A stretch of DNA of 64,000 nucleotides, taken from contig NC_068926.1 of assembly GCF_023091745.1 (NCBI RefSeq), positions 67,640,001 through 67,704,000 on the forward strand. Reading direction: 5' to 3'. Source of the stretch: Budorcas taxicolor. Lineage: Eukaryota; Chordata; Mammalia; Artiodactyla; Bovidae. The notes under the pieces are model-generated. The model saw only the letters and a program-made list of their open reading frames with translations. It made no database searches and was not told the origin of the DNA. The number at the start of each line of letters is the position of its first letter. Positions within the stretch are counted from its first letter, which is position 1. The translations under genes and the position numbers were made by a program. Below are positions 46,430 to 58,159 of the stretch, in pieces.

Positions 46430-47095
46430 ACAGGGGAAAATGTTAATTTCTTTTAATAATCAAAGAAATGCAAAATAAAGCAACTCTGAAGTACCATTTT
46501 ACTTCTATTAAATTAGCAAACAAAAAATTTAAACAATACCCTGTACCAGTGAGGTGGTCCTGAAACTAGTAAACCCATCAACTGCTGGACATAAATGGGA
46601 ACAGCCTCTGGAGGAGCGGCGAGAGAGCCTCACTTCCGGTGCTGCTCAGGCCCTGCAGTCCTGCTCAGGGGAGTGTCTTCTAAGGAAATCCTCAGAAGTT
46701 CTACGCCTGACAGTCTTCACTGCAGGGTTATGGATTAGTGGAAGATCAGAAACATCTTCAATGGCAAACACTGGGGGTTGTATAAGTACATTTTGGTACA
46801 TCAACTCAATAGGGGATTATGCAGTCATTAAAAAGATCATTACAAAGACTATGCAGAAAAACAAGGAAAAATGGGTTCTTGCAATAATGTTAAGTGGAAA
46901 AAGCAAAGAACAATGCTGCATGCTCCCTGTAACAATGATGAGGAAAATGAATGTGTGCACGTGGACAAGACCTCAAGGGGATTATGGAAAGATAAAAACA
47001 GTTGCCTTGTTAGGTGATGGGATTCGAATGATTTTTGTTTCAAAATTTCTTCTAATTTTGCTATCCAGCTTTTACAGTCAACAATAATAGCACTT
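46430..47095 (+). mobile_element. Old L1 3' fragment
   Basis: AATCAAAGAAATGCAAAATA, CTGAAGTACCATTTTACTTC, then TATGCAGTCATTAAAAAGAT and ATAATGTTAAGTGGAAAAAG are forward L1 3'-region signatures. The 177-residue open frame 46554-47087 lies in this repeat and is not a gene. Confidence 0.65.
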
Positions 47096-47835
47096 CAAAC
47101 AGCTCTCATAAACTATGTTATAGCTGCTAAGCTAAGCGGTTGTTTTTACAAGCAGTTCAAAATGAGATATATCATAAATACCATAAATATAAAGCAGTTG
47201 CAAATGAGGGATATCATAGAAGGAACTTGGGAAGCACCTTTAAGGTGCTGGTTCATTCCAGTTGGGGCTGAATGGGAGATACAGAAGAGGCAAAAGGATC
47301 TAGTATGCAAACAGGTTTCTCTCTGCCCTTGGTTTTGAATATGCTTTTCTATTCATCAACGTGTGAACTTTGTACTGGTGACCAAAACCTGCAGAAGTAT
47401 AAAAACTCAAAAACACCAAGATGGCTTCTCACTGAAATGTCTGAATTGAAAATAGAGGCATTGAGAAAGCAAGCTATCAAAATCCAGCCTCTGCAATTTG
47501 CTTATCTTTACAATACCTTTCTTTCCTTCCTTCCTTCATTCACTCACTTACACACTGACCCAGCAAATATTAACTGAACATTTATTGTGTATCAAGCCTT
47601 GTGGTAGGCAACACACAGGGAGAGAAAGGAAGACACAAGTCTGCCCTCAGAAAGCACAAAGGGTCATAAGGGAGACAGTCATGAAAAAAATATTGCCAAC
47701 ATACACAATACAAGCTGAAGTGAGCAGGACGTGGGGGAGAGAGGAGCATGCCAGGGCCACTCCTTTGCTCCTGACTCCCTGAAGCGGAGGTCTGTCCTGC
47801 CCCAGGGGTCGTGCCTGTCTCTGGATCCAGCCATC
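47096..47835. other. Intronic sequence with an L2-like relic
   Basis: About 47530-47720 resembles a reversed L2 3' end (AACATTTATTGTGTATCAAG). The remainder shows nothing I can name. Confidence 0.4.
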
Positions 47836-48039
47836 CGTATGACATTAACTGGATTCGGGACACTGGATAAACCATTTAGCCTCTTTGAGGAAAATGATAA
47901 TCTTGGTACCACTAGGATAGTAGTGAGGATCAAATGAAATGATGTATGTGCAAGCTCACTGCAAACTATAAAGTGAAATTCAAATATTAGTTACTGAAAT
48001 TACTATATGCTTCCAGGGAAGGGAATTCTCAAGGTGGTA

Positions 48040-48630
48040 GAGATTAAACAAACTATGGTAATTCTGTGTATTTCCTTGTATGAGCTAAATATTTCAGTTT
48101 AAAATAAGCAAATTATGGTACTCTATATGATGGAATAACATGGTACCATTAAAAATGGTGAAGTAGAAGTTTATATATTGACATGGGAAAAAATAAAATG
48201 TATTAAGGGGTTATATGGGCTTCCCCAGGGCTCAGCAGTAAAGAATCCTCCTGTAATGCAGGAGATGTGGGTTTGATCCCTGGATTGGGAAGATCCCCAG
48301 GAGGAGGGCAAGGCAACCCACTTGAGTAATCTTGCCTGGAGCATCCTATAGACAGAGGAGCCTGGCGGGCTACAGTCCATAGCGTCACAAAGAGTAGACA
48401 CAACTGAAGTGACTGAGCAAAGGGGTTATACGGGCGTAAAATAGTGTCCTTTACAAAAACATTAATAGGGTTCAAGCATGTATGTGTATAGATATATGTT
48501 TATATTTATACATACAGTATATATTTTTAAAAATGTTAACAGTAGTAATTTTGGGGTGGTAGAATTTTGCGTATTTTATAGGATTTTTCTATGCTGCGTG
48601 CATAATCCTTGGTTTAAAAATTAATCAAAT
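48040..48630 (+). mobile_element. Old L1 3' fragment split by a SINE
   Basis: TATGATGGAATAACATGGTA, ACCATTAAAAATGGTGAAG on the left and AAATGTTAACAGTAGTAATT, TTGGGGTGGTAGAATTTTG on the right are L1 3'-end text on either side of a Bov-tA insertion. Confidence 0.6.
48216..48419 (+). mobile_element. Bov-tA SINE
   Basis: The tRNA head GGGCTTCCCCAGGGCTCAGC has a B-box-like GGTTTGATCCC at 48270-48280; the body ends AGACACAACTGAAGTGACTG. A perfect 11-bp duplication AAGGGGTTATA lies at 48205-48215 and 48420-48430. Confidence 0.95.
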
Positions 48631-48639
48631 ATTTATGAA

Positions 48640-50255
48640 ACTCTGCTCCAATTGGAGAAGATTAGGTCTGGTCACTCCCCTGGATCAGGGATGTCACTGG
48701 CATCCCAGCTGGAAGGAACAGATTTTCAAAGACTGTTTCAAGGTCAGAAACTCTAACCTGCCCAAAACGCATTACCTCAGAATCACCTGAAACCCTAGTG
48801 ACAGAAACATTTCAGTTCTGAAGGCCTGAATGTGGCCTGGATCCCTAACCTGCTTTTACCTAAAGAGGAAACTTGTAAGGTTTCAACTTTCCAGGTATCC
48901 TTCGCAGAAATGCACCATTTACTCCTTCTCTCCTCAGCTTTGCATGAGGAGAAATAAGCAGCAGGATGCCTGCCCTGCTGTGAGTGCGGAGCCGGAGCTG
49001 GGGAGGGTGGCAGAGTGTCCTCTTAACCCTCTCAGACTTCCCCTCACAGTGATGCCTTTGCAATGATTGTTTCCCCACAGCTTTTGGATTTCAGGGCAAT
49101 GATTTTTAAGGCAATGTGGTCACTAATTGGTCGCTAAGATGATGGTAAGAGGAAGCAAGCAGCATGGGGCCTTCAGAGAAGGCAACGGAGGAAGCTCAGG
49201 TTTTGTGTGTGCCTCCTATCACCAAAGAACAGGTCACCTGCCTAGCACCCCAGCCTCCCCACCTGTACCCCATCCTATAGGAAGCTGGCTAAGTATCTGG
49301 AAAAGCATGCTATAATGGAAAAGGCACAGGACTTTAAGTCAGAAGTCCCATCTTATAAGCCTGGCTCCCATCTCATTCAATTGATATCTTTGAGACTGTA
49401 AACTTATGTCTCTGAGCCTTTGTTTTGTTGTTTTTTTTTAAAACTGAAAACTTCTCGGTGTTTTTTGTTTTCTTATTAACGAGGCCAGGTTACAGTAATC
49501 TCAAGGAAACAGTATGAGAAACACAGTAGTGTATATCAATAAGCTTTGCTAATGATGCATGCTACGCAAACACGCTATGAGCAGTATTCAGAGAGTGAGA
49601 GTTCAAAGGAAAAGGAATTCCATTTCTCTTACTCTCAGGGCCTCAAGAGTCTGGCTAGTTAATAGGGAGCAGTTGGGATGATAATGGCTACCCAGGGCTC
49701 AATGATTTGTGAAAGAAACTGCCTGCTGGTTATGGCAAAATGATCTGACCTCCAGCCAGCTTGCCCACACTCCCCTTTCCTTCACCTTTCTCCTCAGCTG
49801 ACACCTCCAAGAGTCTATAAAGAACACAGGAAGATTCTCAAAGACTGCCAGACACAGCTAAGGGTAAGAGGAGCCAGGCCGGCTGAGGTGGGCATTTTTC
49901 TTCTGCCCGTGTCTGCCCTGTCCCTGCCGCTGCCAGCCCGGAGCATTCTGAACGGAACATTACACACTCTTGGCAGCCCTTCTCTTTGTTGAGGCAACAT
50001 AAAAGCAGCCCTGAGAGCTGCCAGCAGAGTGACTGCACATGCTGCGGACATAATCTGCAGATCCTCCTTCCCTTTTGAGACCACAGCTTGATCTTCCAGG
50101 GCTGTCACTCAGATGAAGACTTACAGAGGGCCTGTCAGCGGGGCGCACTAGGTGGCAACGTGCTGCAGGGAGGGGAATTAAATGAAGATTAGTGGGGCAG
50201 AAGAGCCTCACAAAGCCCAGTTCTCACAAGGCGTGTGGGGAAAGGACACGTGGTT
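48640..50255. other. Intronic sequence, nothing coding recognised
   Basis: A weak MIR-like piece lies at about 49310-49430 (forward order). GC-richer frames at 49815-50211 minus have no family features. Confidence 0.4.
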
Positions 50256-50262
50256 ATGGATT

Positions 50263-52875
50263 TACTGCTGCTGTTCACTCACTAAATCGTGTCCAACTCT
50301 TTGCGGACCCCATGGACTGCAGCACACCAGGCTCCTCTGTCCTCCACTATCTCTCGGAGTGTGCTCAAATTCATGTCCATTTAGTCAGTGATGCTACCTA
50401 ACCGTCTCATCCTCTTTCACCCCTTTCTCCTTTTGCCTTCAATCTTTCCCAGCAGCAGGGTCTTTTTTCAAGGAGTTGGCTTTTCACACCAGGTGGCCCA
50501 AGTATTGGAGCTTCTTTAGGATTGACTGCTCTGATCGCCTTGCTGTCGAAGGGACTCTCAAGAGTCTTCTCCAGCACCATAACGCAAAAGCATCATTTCT
50601 TTGGGATTCAAGTCTTTATGGTCCAACTCACATCCGTACATGACTACTGGAAAAACTGTAGCTTTGACTATATGGACTTTGGCAACAAAGCGATGTCTCT
50701 GCTTTTTAATATGCTAAGTTTGTCATACTTTCCTTCTAAGCAGAAAGTGTCTTTTAATTTCATGGCTGCAATTACCATCCACAGTGATTCTGGAGCCCAA
50801 GAAAATAAAATCTGTCACTGCTTCCACTTTTTCCCCTTCTATTTGCCATGAAGTGATGGGACCGGATGCCATGACCTTAGTTTTCTGAATGTTGAGTTTC
50901 AAGCCAGCTTTTTTCACTCTCCTCTTTCACCCTCATCAAAAGGCTCTTTTGTTCCTCTTCACTTTCTGCCATTAGACTGGTATCATCTGCATATCTGAGG
51001 TTGATATTTCTCCCAGCAATTTTAATTCCAGCTTGTGATTCATCCAGCCCAGCATTTCACATGATGTACTCTGCACAGAAATTAAATAAGCAGAGTGACA
51101 ATATATAGCCTTGTCATACTCCTTTCTCAACTTTGAACCAGTCAGTTGTTCCATGTCTGGTTCTAACTGTTGCTTCTTGACCAGCTTACAGGTTTCTCAG
51201 GAGACAGGTAAGGTGGTCTGGTATTCTCATCTCTTGAAGAATTTTCCACAGTTTGTCATGATCCCCACAGTCAAAGACTTTAGTGCTGTCAATGAAACAG
51301 AAGTAGATATTTTTCTGGAATTCTCTTGCTTTCTCCATGATCCAATGAATCTTGGCAATTTGATCTCTGGTTCCTCTGCCTCTTTGAAACCCAGCTTGTA
51401 CATCTGGAAGTTCTCAGTTCATGTACTGTAGAAGCCTAGCTTGAAGGATTTTGAGTATAACTTTGCTAGCATGTGATATGAGCGCAACTGTTCAGTAATT
51501 TGAACATTCTCTGGCATTGCCTTTCTTTGGTACTGGAATGAAAACTACCTTTTCCAGTCCTGTGGCCACTGCTGAGTTTTCCAAATTTGTTGACATATTG
51601 AGTGCAGCACTTTCACAGCATCATCTTTTAAGATATTTTTGAAATAGCTCAGCTTGAATTCCATCACTTCTTCTAGCTTTGTTCATAGTGATGCTTCCTA
51701 AGGCCCACTTGACTTCACACTCCAGGATGTCCAGTTTTAGGTGAGTGATCACACCATCATGGTTATTTGGGTCGTTAAGACCTGTTTTGTACACTTCTTC
51801 TGTGTATTTCTGCGACCTCTTCTTAATCTCTTTAGCTTCTGTTAGGTCCTTACCATTTCTGTCCTTTAACATGCCCATCCTTACACGAAATGTTCCCTTG
51901 AAATCTCCAATTTTCTTGAAGAGATCTCTAGTCTTTCCCATTATATTGTATTCCTCTATTTCTTTGCATTGTTCATTTAAGAAAGCCTTTTCATCCCTCC
52001 TTGCCATTCTCTCAAACTCTGCATTCAGTTGGGTGTATCTTTCCCTTTCTCCCTTGCCTTTCAACTTTCTTTCTTCACCTGTTTGTAAAGCCTCCTCATT
52101 TTGCCTTCGTGCATTTGTTTTTCTTTGGGATGGCTTTGGTCGCTGCCTCCTGTACAATGTTATGAACCTCCGTCCATAGTCATTCAGGTACTCTGTCTAC
52201 AAGATCTAATCCCTCAAGTCTAATTCATCACCTCCACTGTATAATCATAAGGGATTTGAGTTAGGTCATATCTGAATGGCCCAGTGGTTTACTGTACTTT
52301 TTCCAATTTAAGCCTGAATTTTGCAATAAGGAGCTCATGATCTGAGCCTCAGTCAGCTCCAAATCTTGTTTTTACTAACTATATGGAGCTTCTCCATATT
52401 TGGCTGCAAAGAACATAATCAATCTGATTTTGATATGTACATCTGGTGATGTCCATGTATAGAGTTGTCTCTTGTGTTGTTGGAAAAGGGTGTTTGCTAT
52501 TGACCACCATGTTCTCTGGACAAAACTCTGTTAACCTTTGCTCTGATTCATTTTTTAGTCCAAGGTCAAACTTGTCTGTTATTTAGAGTATCTCTTGACT
52601 TCCTGCTTTTGCATTCCAATCCTCTATGATGAAAAGGACATCTTTTTTTTTGGTGTTAGTTCTAGGTGTTGTAGATTTTCATAGAACCAGTTGACTCCAG
52701 CTGCTTTGGCATCAGTGGCTAGAGTATAGACTTGGATTACTGTGATGCTGAATGGTTTGCCTTGGAAATGAACTGAGATCATATATGTATTTTTTTAATT
52801 TGAACTCACATCTAAATACTGTAGTTAGGACTCTTTCGTTGACTATGAGGGCTACTCCATGGATTTATATATCCT
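50263..52875 (-). mobile_element. BovB LINE, longest copy, with partial endonuclease
   Basis: About 2.6 kb of BovB. On the minus strand, from right to left, the endonuclease (APE) part includes DWNAKAGSQ and DHELLIAKF-like stretches near 52600 and 52330. The linker frame 52157-51621 reads EYNIMGKTRDLFKKIGDFKG. The reverse transcriptase has YADD codons at 50993-50982, followed by degraded C-terminal frames. The first part of the endonuclease and the 5' end are missing beyond about 52875. Many stops and shifts make it inactive. Full-length BovB is about 3.2 kb. Confidence 0.93.
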
Positions 52876-53595
52876 CACAGTAAGCCTCCACCTATGCATT
52901 AGGAACAGTCCCTGCACAGGAATAACAAGAGCTACTGCAAAGATCTGTGGTGAAGGCCAAGGAGTCATGCTTATGAGAAGCTAGAACAAGTGCCTAGGAG
53001 CCAGTAAATGTTCAATACATTTTTGCCTCTGTTGCTAACCATTACCAGCAAAGACGAAAAAAGATGTGAAACAGGATGAGACTAACAGAATTCTGCTGAA
53101 ACTAAAACAGCGTTTTAACAGTGAATTTTGGCAGCCTTTTCTCTTGCAAATTCTCTAAAAGGAGGGCCTCAGTGTACTTCAATGTATCACCTTCAACGTA
53201 CAAATGATAGATGTATTCTCATTTACTGAAAATATTACTATTCTGATTATTAACAGTGCATGATCCAAATGGGGCTTTAAGAGCCTATCTATTCTTTTCC
53301 ACTGCTTTCAAACAGGTTGAGTTTGACTAAATCCTAGCCAAATCACTAACTATTCTCAGAAACTATCAAGATTTGGGAAACAGAAGAGCCCTCCTAACTT
53401 TATAAATGATGTGGCCCTGGCCCAGTGAGAGGAAGTGAGTTAGTGACAGTGGAGAGGACTCTCGACCCACAGACCTTTAGTTGTCTCAGCCCATCTGCTT
53501 GCAAGATAAGCAGAAGAAATAAAGGAATTGTATTTCGTCTCACTAGGAGTGACATGAGACAGCATCTGTACTTTAAAAACTTTTCATCTGCTAGA
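52876..53595. other. Intronic sequence, nothing recognised
   Basis: No repeat that I can name and no exon. Confidence 0.4.
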
Positions 53596-53599
53596 AGTA

Positions 53600-53865
53600 C
53601 ATATGGAATTACTTACAGATAAAATAACATGGTGTCTACTGTTTGCTTTAAAAATATTCCATCAGAGGGGAAAAGTAAGTATATGTGTGTATTTAGGAAA
53701 ATAGATGAAATAATATTAGCAAAATGTCAATAACTGGGCAATGAATATAAGGGGATTTATTATACTATTTTCTCTGTGTGTGTATGTATATGTTTGAAAG
53801 TTTCATAATACAAAGTTAAATCAAATAATCCAGACAAACATAGAGGTCTGTAGCTCCTTGTGGAT
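53600..53865 (+). repeat. Probable old L1 3' end
   Basis: TAATATTAGCAAAATGTCAA, TAACTGGGCAATGAATATAA and TTTGAAAGTTTCATAATACA have the feel of old L1 3' ends. Confidence 0.45.
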
Positions 53866-54345
53866 CGGGAAACGTCCTCACAGCTAAGGACCAATATGGA
53901 TGTTTAAATTTACATCTCCTTTGTGGGACCTCGGTAGAAAAAAAGAAAGCAGCTGGTCACCAGCAGGTACAGGTATACCAGCCTCTATACACGTCCTTCT
54001 CCAGGCTGGGCAGAGAGGACACGTGCAGAGAGAACAACACAGGGCTTTGTCCTATTGCCCTGATTTATTTAACATCATGATATTTCATGGATAAAGGATA
54101 GGGTGATGCTTTCTTGATCAAAGAGCAAAGTGGGAGGGAACGGGAAGAACAGCTGAGGAAACCTGCTCCAAAGAATGTTCTGCAGCACTGTGCATTTCAG
54201 GTGCTTCTCCCAATCCTCACCCTCCCCAGGAGACAGGGTCCCAGTTTTTCTCTGGGGATTCATTATTACAACTCTAGACACTGCTATGGTGCCCCCATCC
54301 CATGCCTCTACCAGAGACACCTGGACACTCACAGGCAAGTCTAGA

Positions 54346-55198
54346 GTAATCATGAGAACTGGGCTGGATGAAGTACAAGCCGGAATCAAGATTGCTGGGA
54401 GAAATATCAACAACCTCAGATATGCAGATGACACCACGCTTATGGTAGAAAGCGAAGAAGAACAAAGGAACCTCTTGATGAAAGTGAAAGAGAAGAGTAA
54501 GAAAGTTGGCTTAAAACTCAACATTCAGAAAACTAAGATCATGGCATCTAGTAGTCCCATCACTTCATGGCAAATAGATGGGGAAAAAGTGGAAACAGTG
54601 GCTGACTTTACTTTTTTAGGCTCCAAAATCATGGCAGATGGTGACTGCAGCCATGAAATTAAAAGATGCTTGCTCCTTGGAAGAAAAACTACGACAAACT
54701 TAGACAGCATATTAAAAAGCAGAGACATTACTTTGCCAACAAAGGTCTGTCTAGTCAAAGCTATGGTTTGTCCAGTGGTCATGTATGGATGTGAGAGTTG
54801 GACTATAAAGAAAGCTGAGTGCCGAAGAATTGATGCTTTTGAACTGTGGTGTTGGAGAAGACTCTTAAGAGTCCCTTGGACTGTAAGGATATCCAACCAA
54901 TCCATCCTAAAGGAAATCAGTCCTGAATATTCATTGGAAGGACTGAAAGTGAAGCTGAAACTCCAATACTTTGGCCACCTGATGCGAAGAGCTGACTCCT
55001 TGGAAAAGACCCTGATGCTGGGAAAGATTGAGGGCAGGAGGAGAAAGGGATGACAGAGGATGAGATGGTTGGATGACATCACTGACTCAATGGACATGAG
55101 TTTGAGTAAACTCTGGGAGCTGGTGATGGACAGGGAGGCCTGGCATGCTGCAATCCATCGGGTCGCAAAGAGTCGGACACGAATAAGTGGCTGAACTG
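54346..55198 (+). mobile_element. BovB LINE, 5'-truncated
   Basis: Starts near ATGAGAACTGGGCTGGATGA. The frame runs without a break to 55053 and includes GIKIAGRNINNLRYADDTTL (YADD codons 54421-54432) and YGCESWTIKKAECRRIDAFE. It ends at a TGA (about 55051) where other copies have the Arg codon CGA, a CpG-type change. The 3' tail runs to about 55198 (GTCGGACACGAATAAGTGGC). Confidence 0.94.
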
Positions 55199-56280
55199 AG
55201 ACACCACTAGGTTCCCTGAACCCTATCCCTCCCTCTCAAATTTCCACACAGAGTCCTCTACAGTGTAGTTAAAATATCTCAGAGCCTGGGGTGGGGAGGC
55301 AGGGACAGACCTGGTCAGTAAACAAATGGTTACAATCAAAGGCATGGGAGCATATGCTCTTTATCTTAAATGCAACCAACTGGCTGTCCTGACTAGCTCA
55401 TTTTCAGGTGACGATGTTCCCAGAGACAAGTCTCCATTATTTTCACCAGTGGAAGACAGCGAAGACATAGATGTTTTCAAATGGCAGACCAGTCCAAAAT
55501 TACTTATCATATGATTTCAGCTGCAAGCATTTCCGGGTAGGAAGCTTTTCCTGAGAATCTGTGCCTGGTTTCCTGCCTTGATGATGTCATTCACTTGTCA
55601 AGACAATCCTGTGGTCTCAGAAACCCACAAGGTTCAAGAACTTATTCAGGCCTGTGTAGGTCTAAGTGGCAAGAATGATACTGGAATCTGGTTCTTTGGA
55701 CTCAGAAGTCCAAGCTATTTCACTTGCTCCCCTTCTGGAATGAAGCTGGTGTGAAAGGTGCTCATGATTTTGTACTCATTTCTTCTTTATTAACATTAGT
55801 ATGCTATTGCGGCAAACCAACCCTGTGGCAGCTATGTAAAAATAGACTGATGGTCTGGCTAACTTTGTTTCTAGAGCAGACAGGTATACATGACAGACCA
55901 GAAAATCCTAAGAGACTCAGGAAGGTAGGAGGCGGCAGCAGATGTAATCGTCTGTGTGGGCATCACCTCTGGAGAACTCTGCAGCCATCATGCGTCTCTC
56001 CTGCCCTCGTCTATCTTAATCACATCTGTCTACTTTTTCTACCAAACCCACCAGGCTCTTTCTGTTCCTCCAAAGGATAAGTGAATTTAAGAGCCTCCTG
56101 TTGTCTTCTTTAGCTTCCGCAGTCATCTGGGATGTCTCCAGTGACACTGAGAGCACTGGGGTTCTAGATCCCAACTGCCCTGCCCTTCGGTCCCAACCCT
56201 GAGGCGGTGGCTACAGTACAGCCGAGGAACCCCTTGCACATGCCGCCTCCTCCTCCCACAACGTGCCTCCCTGGAAACTA
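55199..56280. other. Intronic sequence, weak MIR relic
   Basis: About 55600-55735 is MIR-like in reverse (TAAGTGGCAAGAATGATACT...GGACTCAGAAGTCC). Otherwise nothing recognised. The 118-residue frame 55724-56080 has no family features. Confidence 0.4.
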
Positions 56281-56398
56281 GCTGTCCTACCACTCATCTC
56301 CAGCTTTATTGAAGCACAATTGACAAAATCATATACATTTAACGTGTACCATGTGATTTGATACACATATAAGTTAATTAACACATCCATCACCTTTT

Positions 56399-56792
56399 CT
56401 TTTTTTTACTTTACAATATTGTTTTGGTTTTGCCATACATCAACATGAATCCACCATGGGTGTACACGTGTTCCCCATCCTGAACCCCCTCCCATGCCCC
56501 TCGCCCCGTACCATCCCTCTTGGTCACCCCAGTGCACCAGCCCCGAGCATCCTGTATCATGCATCAAACCTGGACTGGCGATTCATTTCACATGTGATAA
56601 TATGCATGTTTCAATGCCATTCTCCCAAATCATCCCACCCTCTCCCTCTCCCTCTCCCACAGAGTCCAAAAGACTGTTCTATACATCTGTGTCTCTTTTG
56701 CTGTCTCACATACAGGGTTATTGTTACCATCTTTCTAAATTCCATATATATGCGTTAGTATACGGTATTGGTATCTTCCTTTCTGGTTTACT
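56399..56792 (-). mobile_element. Ruminant L1 3' end, 5'-truncated
   Basis: TTTGCCATACATCAACATGA, CCAGTGCACCAGCCCCGAGC, CACAGAGTCCAAAAGACTGT and TACAGGGTTATTGTTACCAT are the reversed 3' end of the ruminant L1. The poly-A tail reads as a T run at the left. A perfect 9-bp duplication TCACCTTTT at 56390-56398 and 56793-56801 shows insertion by target-primed reverse transcription. Confidence 0.88.
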
Positions 56793-56861
56793 TCACCTTT
56801 TTGTGGTGAGAATGCTTAAGACCTACTTTCTTACAATACAGTATTATTAACTGTAGTAACC

Positions 56862-57075
56862 ATGCCGGTGGCTCAGATGGTAAGGAATCTGCCTGCAAAG
56901 CAGGAGACCGAGGTTCAATCCCTGGGTCAGGAAGATCCCCTGGAGAAAGGAATAGCAATCCACTCGGGTATTTTTGCCTGGAAAACCCCCTGGACAAAAG
57001 GGCCTGGTGGGCTACAGTCCATGGGGCCACAAAGAGTCAGACACAACTGCATGACTAAGACTTTCACTTTCACCA
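56862..57075 (+). mobile_element. Bov-tA SINE
   Basis: CCGGTGGCTCAGATGGTAAG, B-box-like GGTTCAATCCC at 56912-56922, then CCTGGTGGGCTACAGTCCAT and GTCAGACACAACTGCATGAC. Inserted in the old L1. Confidence 0.92.
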
Positions 57076-57125
57076 TTCTGTACCTTACATCCCCAGAACT
57101 TACTCATCTTACAACCAAACTTAAG

Positions 57126-58155
57126 AAAATGCAGTAGGAAGGGGAAGAGAGCCATAGCCCTAACTGCTCCACCCCTCGCCCTCAAGGCTTCCCTGGGGCT
57201 GAACAGAGGCAGCTCCTCTGGCATCCCCTTCTGCCACCATCCCCAAGGCCGGGGCTGAGTGACATGATAAGAAGGCAGCCTAGAGCCACTGAGCTCACAA
57301 GTACTTCACTGCCTTCATACACGGCCCCCCTTCCTACCTTCCCTCGGATAGTTAAAAACCAGGACTGCAGGTGAACAGCTCAGTAATTCCCTGGGCCTGT
57401 ACGGCTGTAAATCCTGACACAGTGGGGAAGATTAATTGTGCCATGAAGTAGGGGAAGTAATAATTAAACCTATTAAAAAGGAGGTGGCTGCAGAGGGGGC
57501 TGTGGAGATGGATGATGAGGTAGGAAGTGCTAGGCACAGTCATCCCTAGCGGCTGTGACCAGGCCGCTGTGAGGGAACTTGGTGCAAAGCCCAGCGCAGA
57601 GTGAAAAATACGCTGGGCCTGCCTGGCCAAGCCTGGCCATTAGTCACTGCTTGGAGAAGGCAAAGCATGCCTGGTTTTCATTCTGGTTCACAATAAGAGG
57701 TGGGAGGCACCCTCACAAGTGAACAATGCAGAGAATGTTACAGGGAGCTTGTTTCAATATGAAACCAGCGTTTCTTTTGTTTCCAGCCCTGGGGTGGACT
57801 CTTGAAACGCAGAGATAGCCACTTCTGCTCCTCCCTTGAGTGGAGCCTCCACTGGAGCGGCCCCACCTCCCAGCAGCACCTTCTGAGGGTTCCTCCGGCC
57901 TCGAGTGTAAAGAGGAGGCCGGTTACAATGGCATTTACGAGCTCTCCGGATGCAGGCCCAGGCCAGCGGTCTGTGCCCCGTGCCCCGTGCCCCCTGTGCT
58001 GTGCCAGCCACAAAGCCGCCCGCTCGCCAGTCGCTCCCCCCCAGCTGCCCTGGACGCCTGACTTCCTCAGCCCACTCCCGAGAAAGGCTCACCTTGTCTT
58101 TCTCCCCATTCTGTGACAGACTCTACTAATGTTCCCTGTTCTCTGGTTCTCTTCT
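57126..58155. other. Intronic sequence with a possible conserved patch
   Basis: 57340-57560 lacks recognisable repeats and has TTAATT/AATTAA cores (see findings). The GC-rich patch at 57840-58080 gives overlapping open frames on both strands with no family features. Confidence 0.4.
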
Positions 58156-58159
58156 ACAT

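Larger units (their letters stand above)
56284..57125 (-). mobile_element. Old L1 3' region hosting two younger insertions
   Basis: Segments 56284-56390 (TCCAGCTTTATTGAAGCACA), 56802-56861 (GTGGTGAGAATGCTTAAGAC) and 57073-57125 (CCCCAGAACTTACTCATCTT) are consecutive parts of a reversed old L1 3' region once the inserts are removed. Confidence 0.65.

Noticed and set aside
46554..47087. 177-residue plus-strand open frame upstream of the large TTC28 exon
   Set aside because: It lies in recognisable old L1 3'-region text and has no domain; its length is chance.
51745..52179. 144-residue plus-strand open frame
   Set aside because: Antisense to the BovB linker frame 52157-51621.
54525..55097. 190-residue minus-strand open frame
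   Set aside because: Antisense to the BovB reverse transcriptase at 54346-55198.
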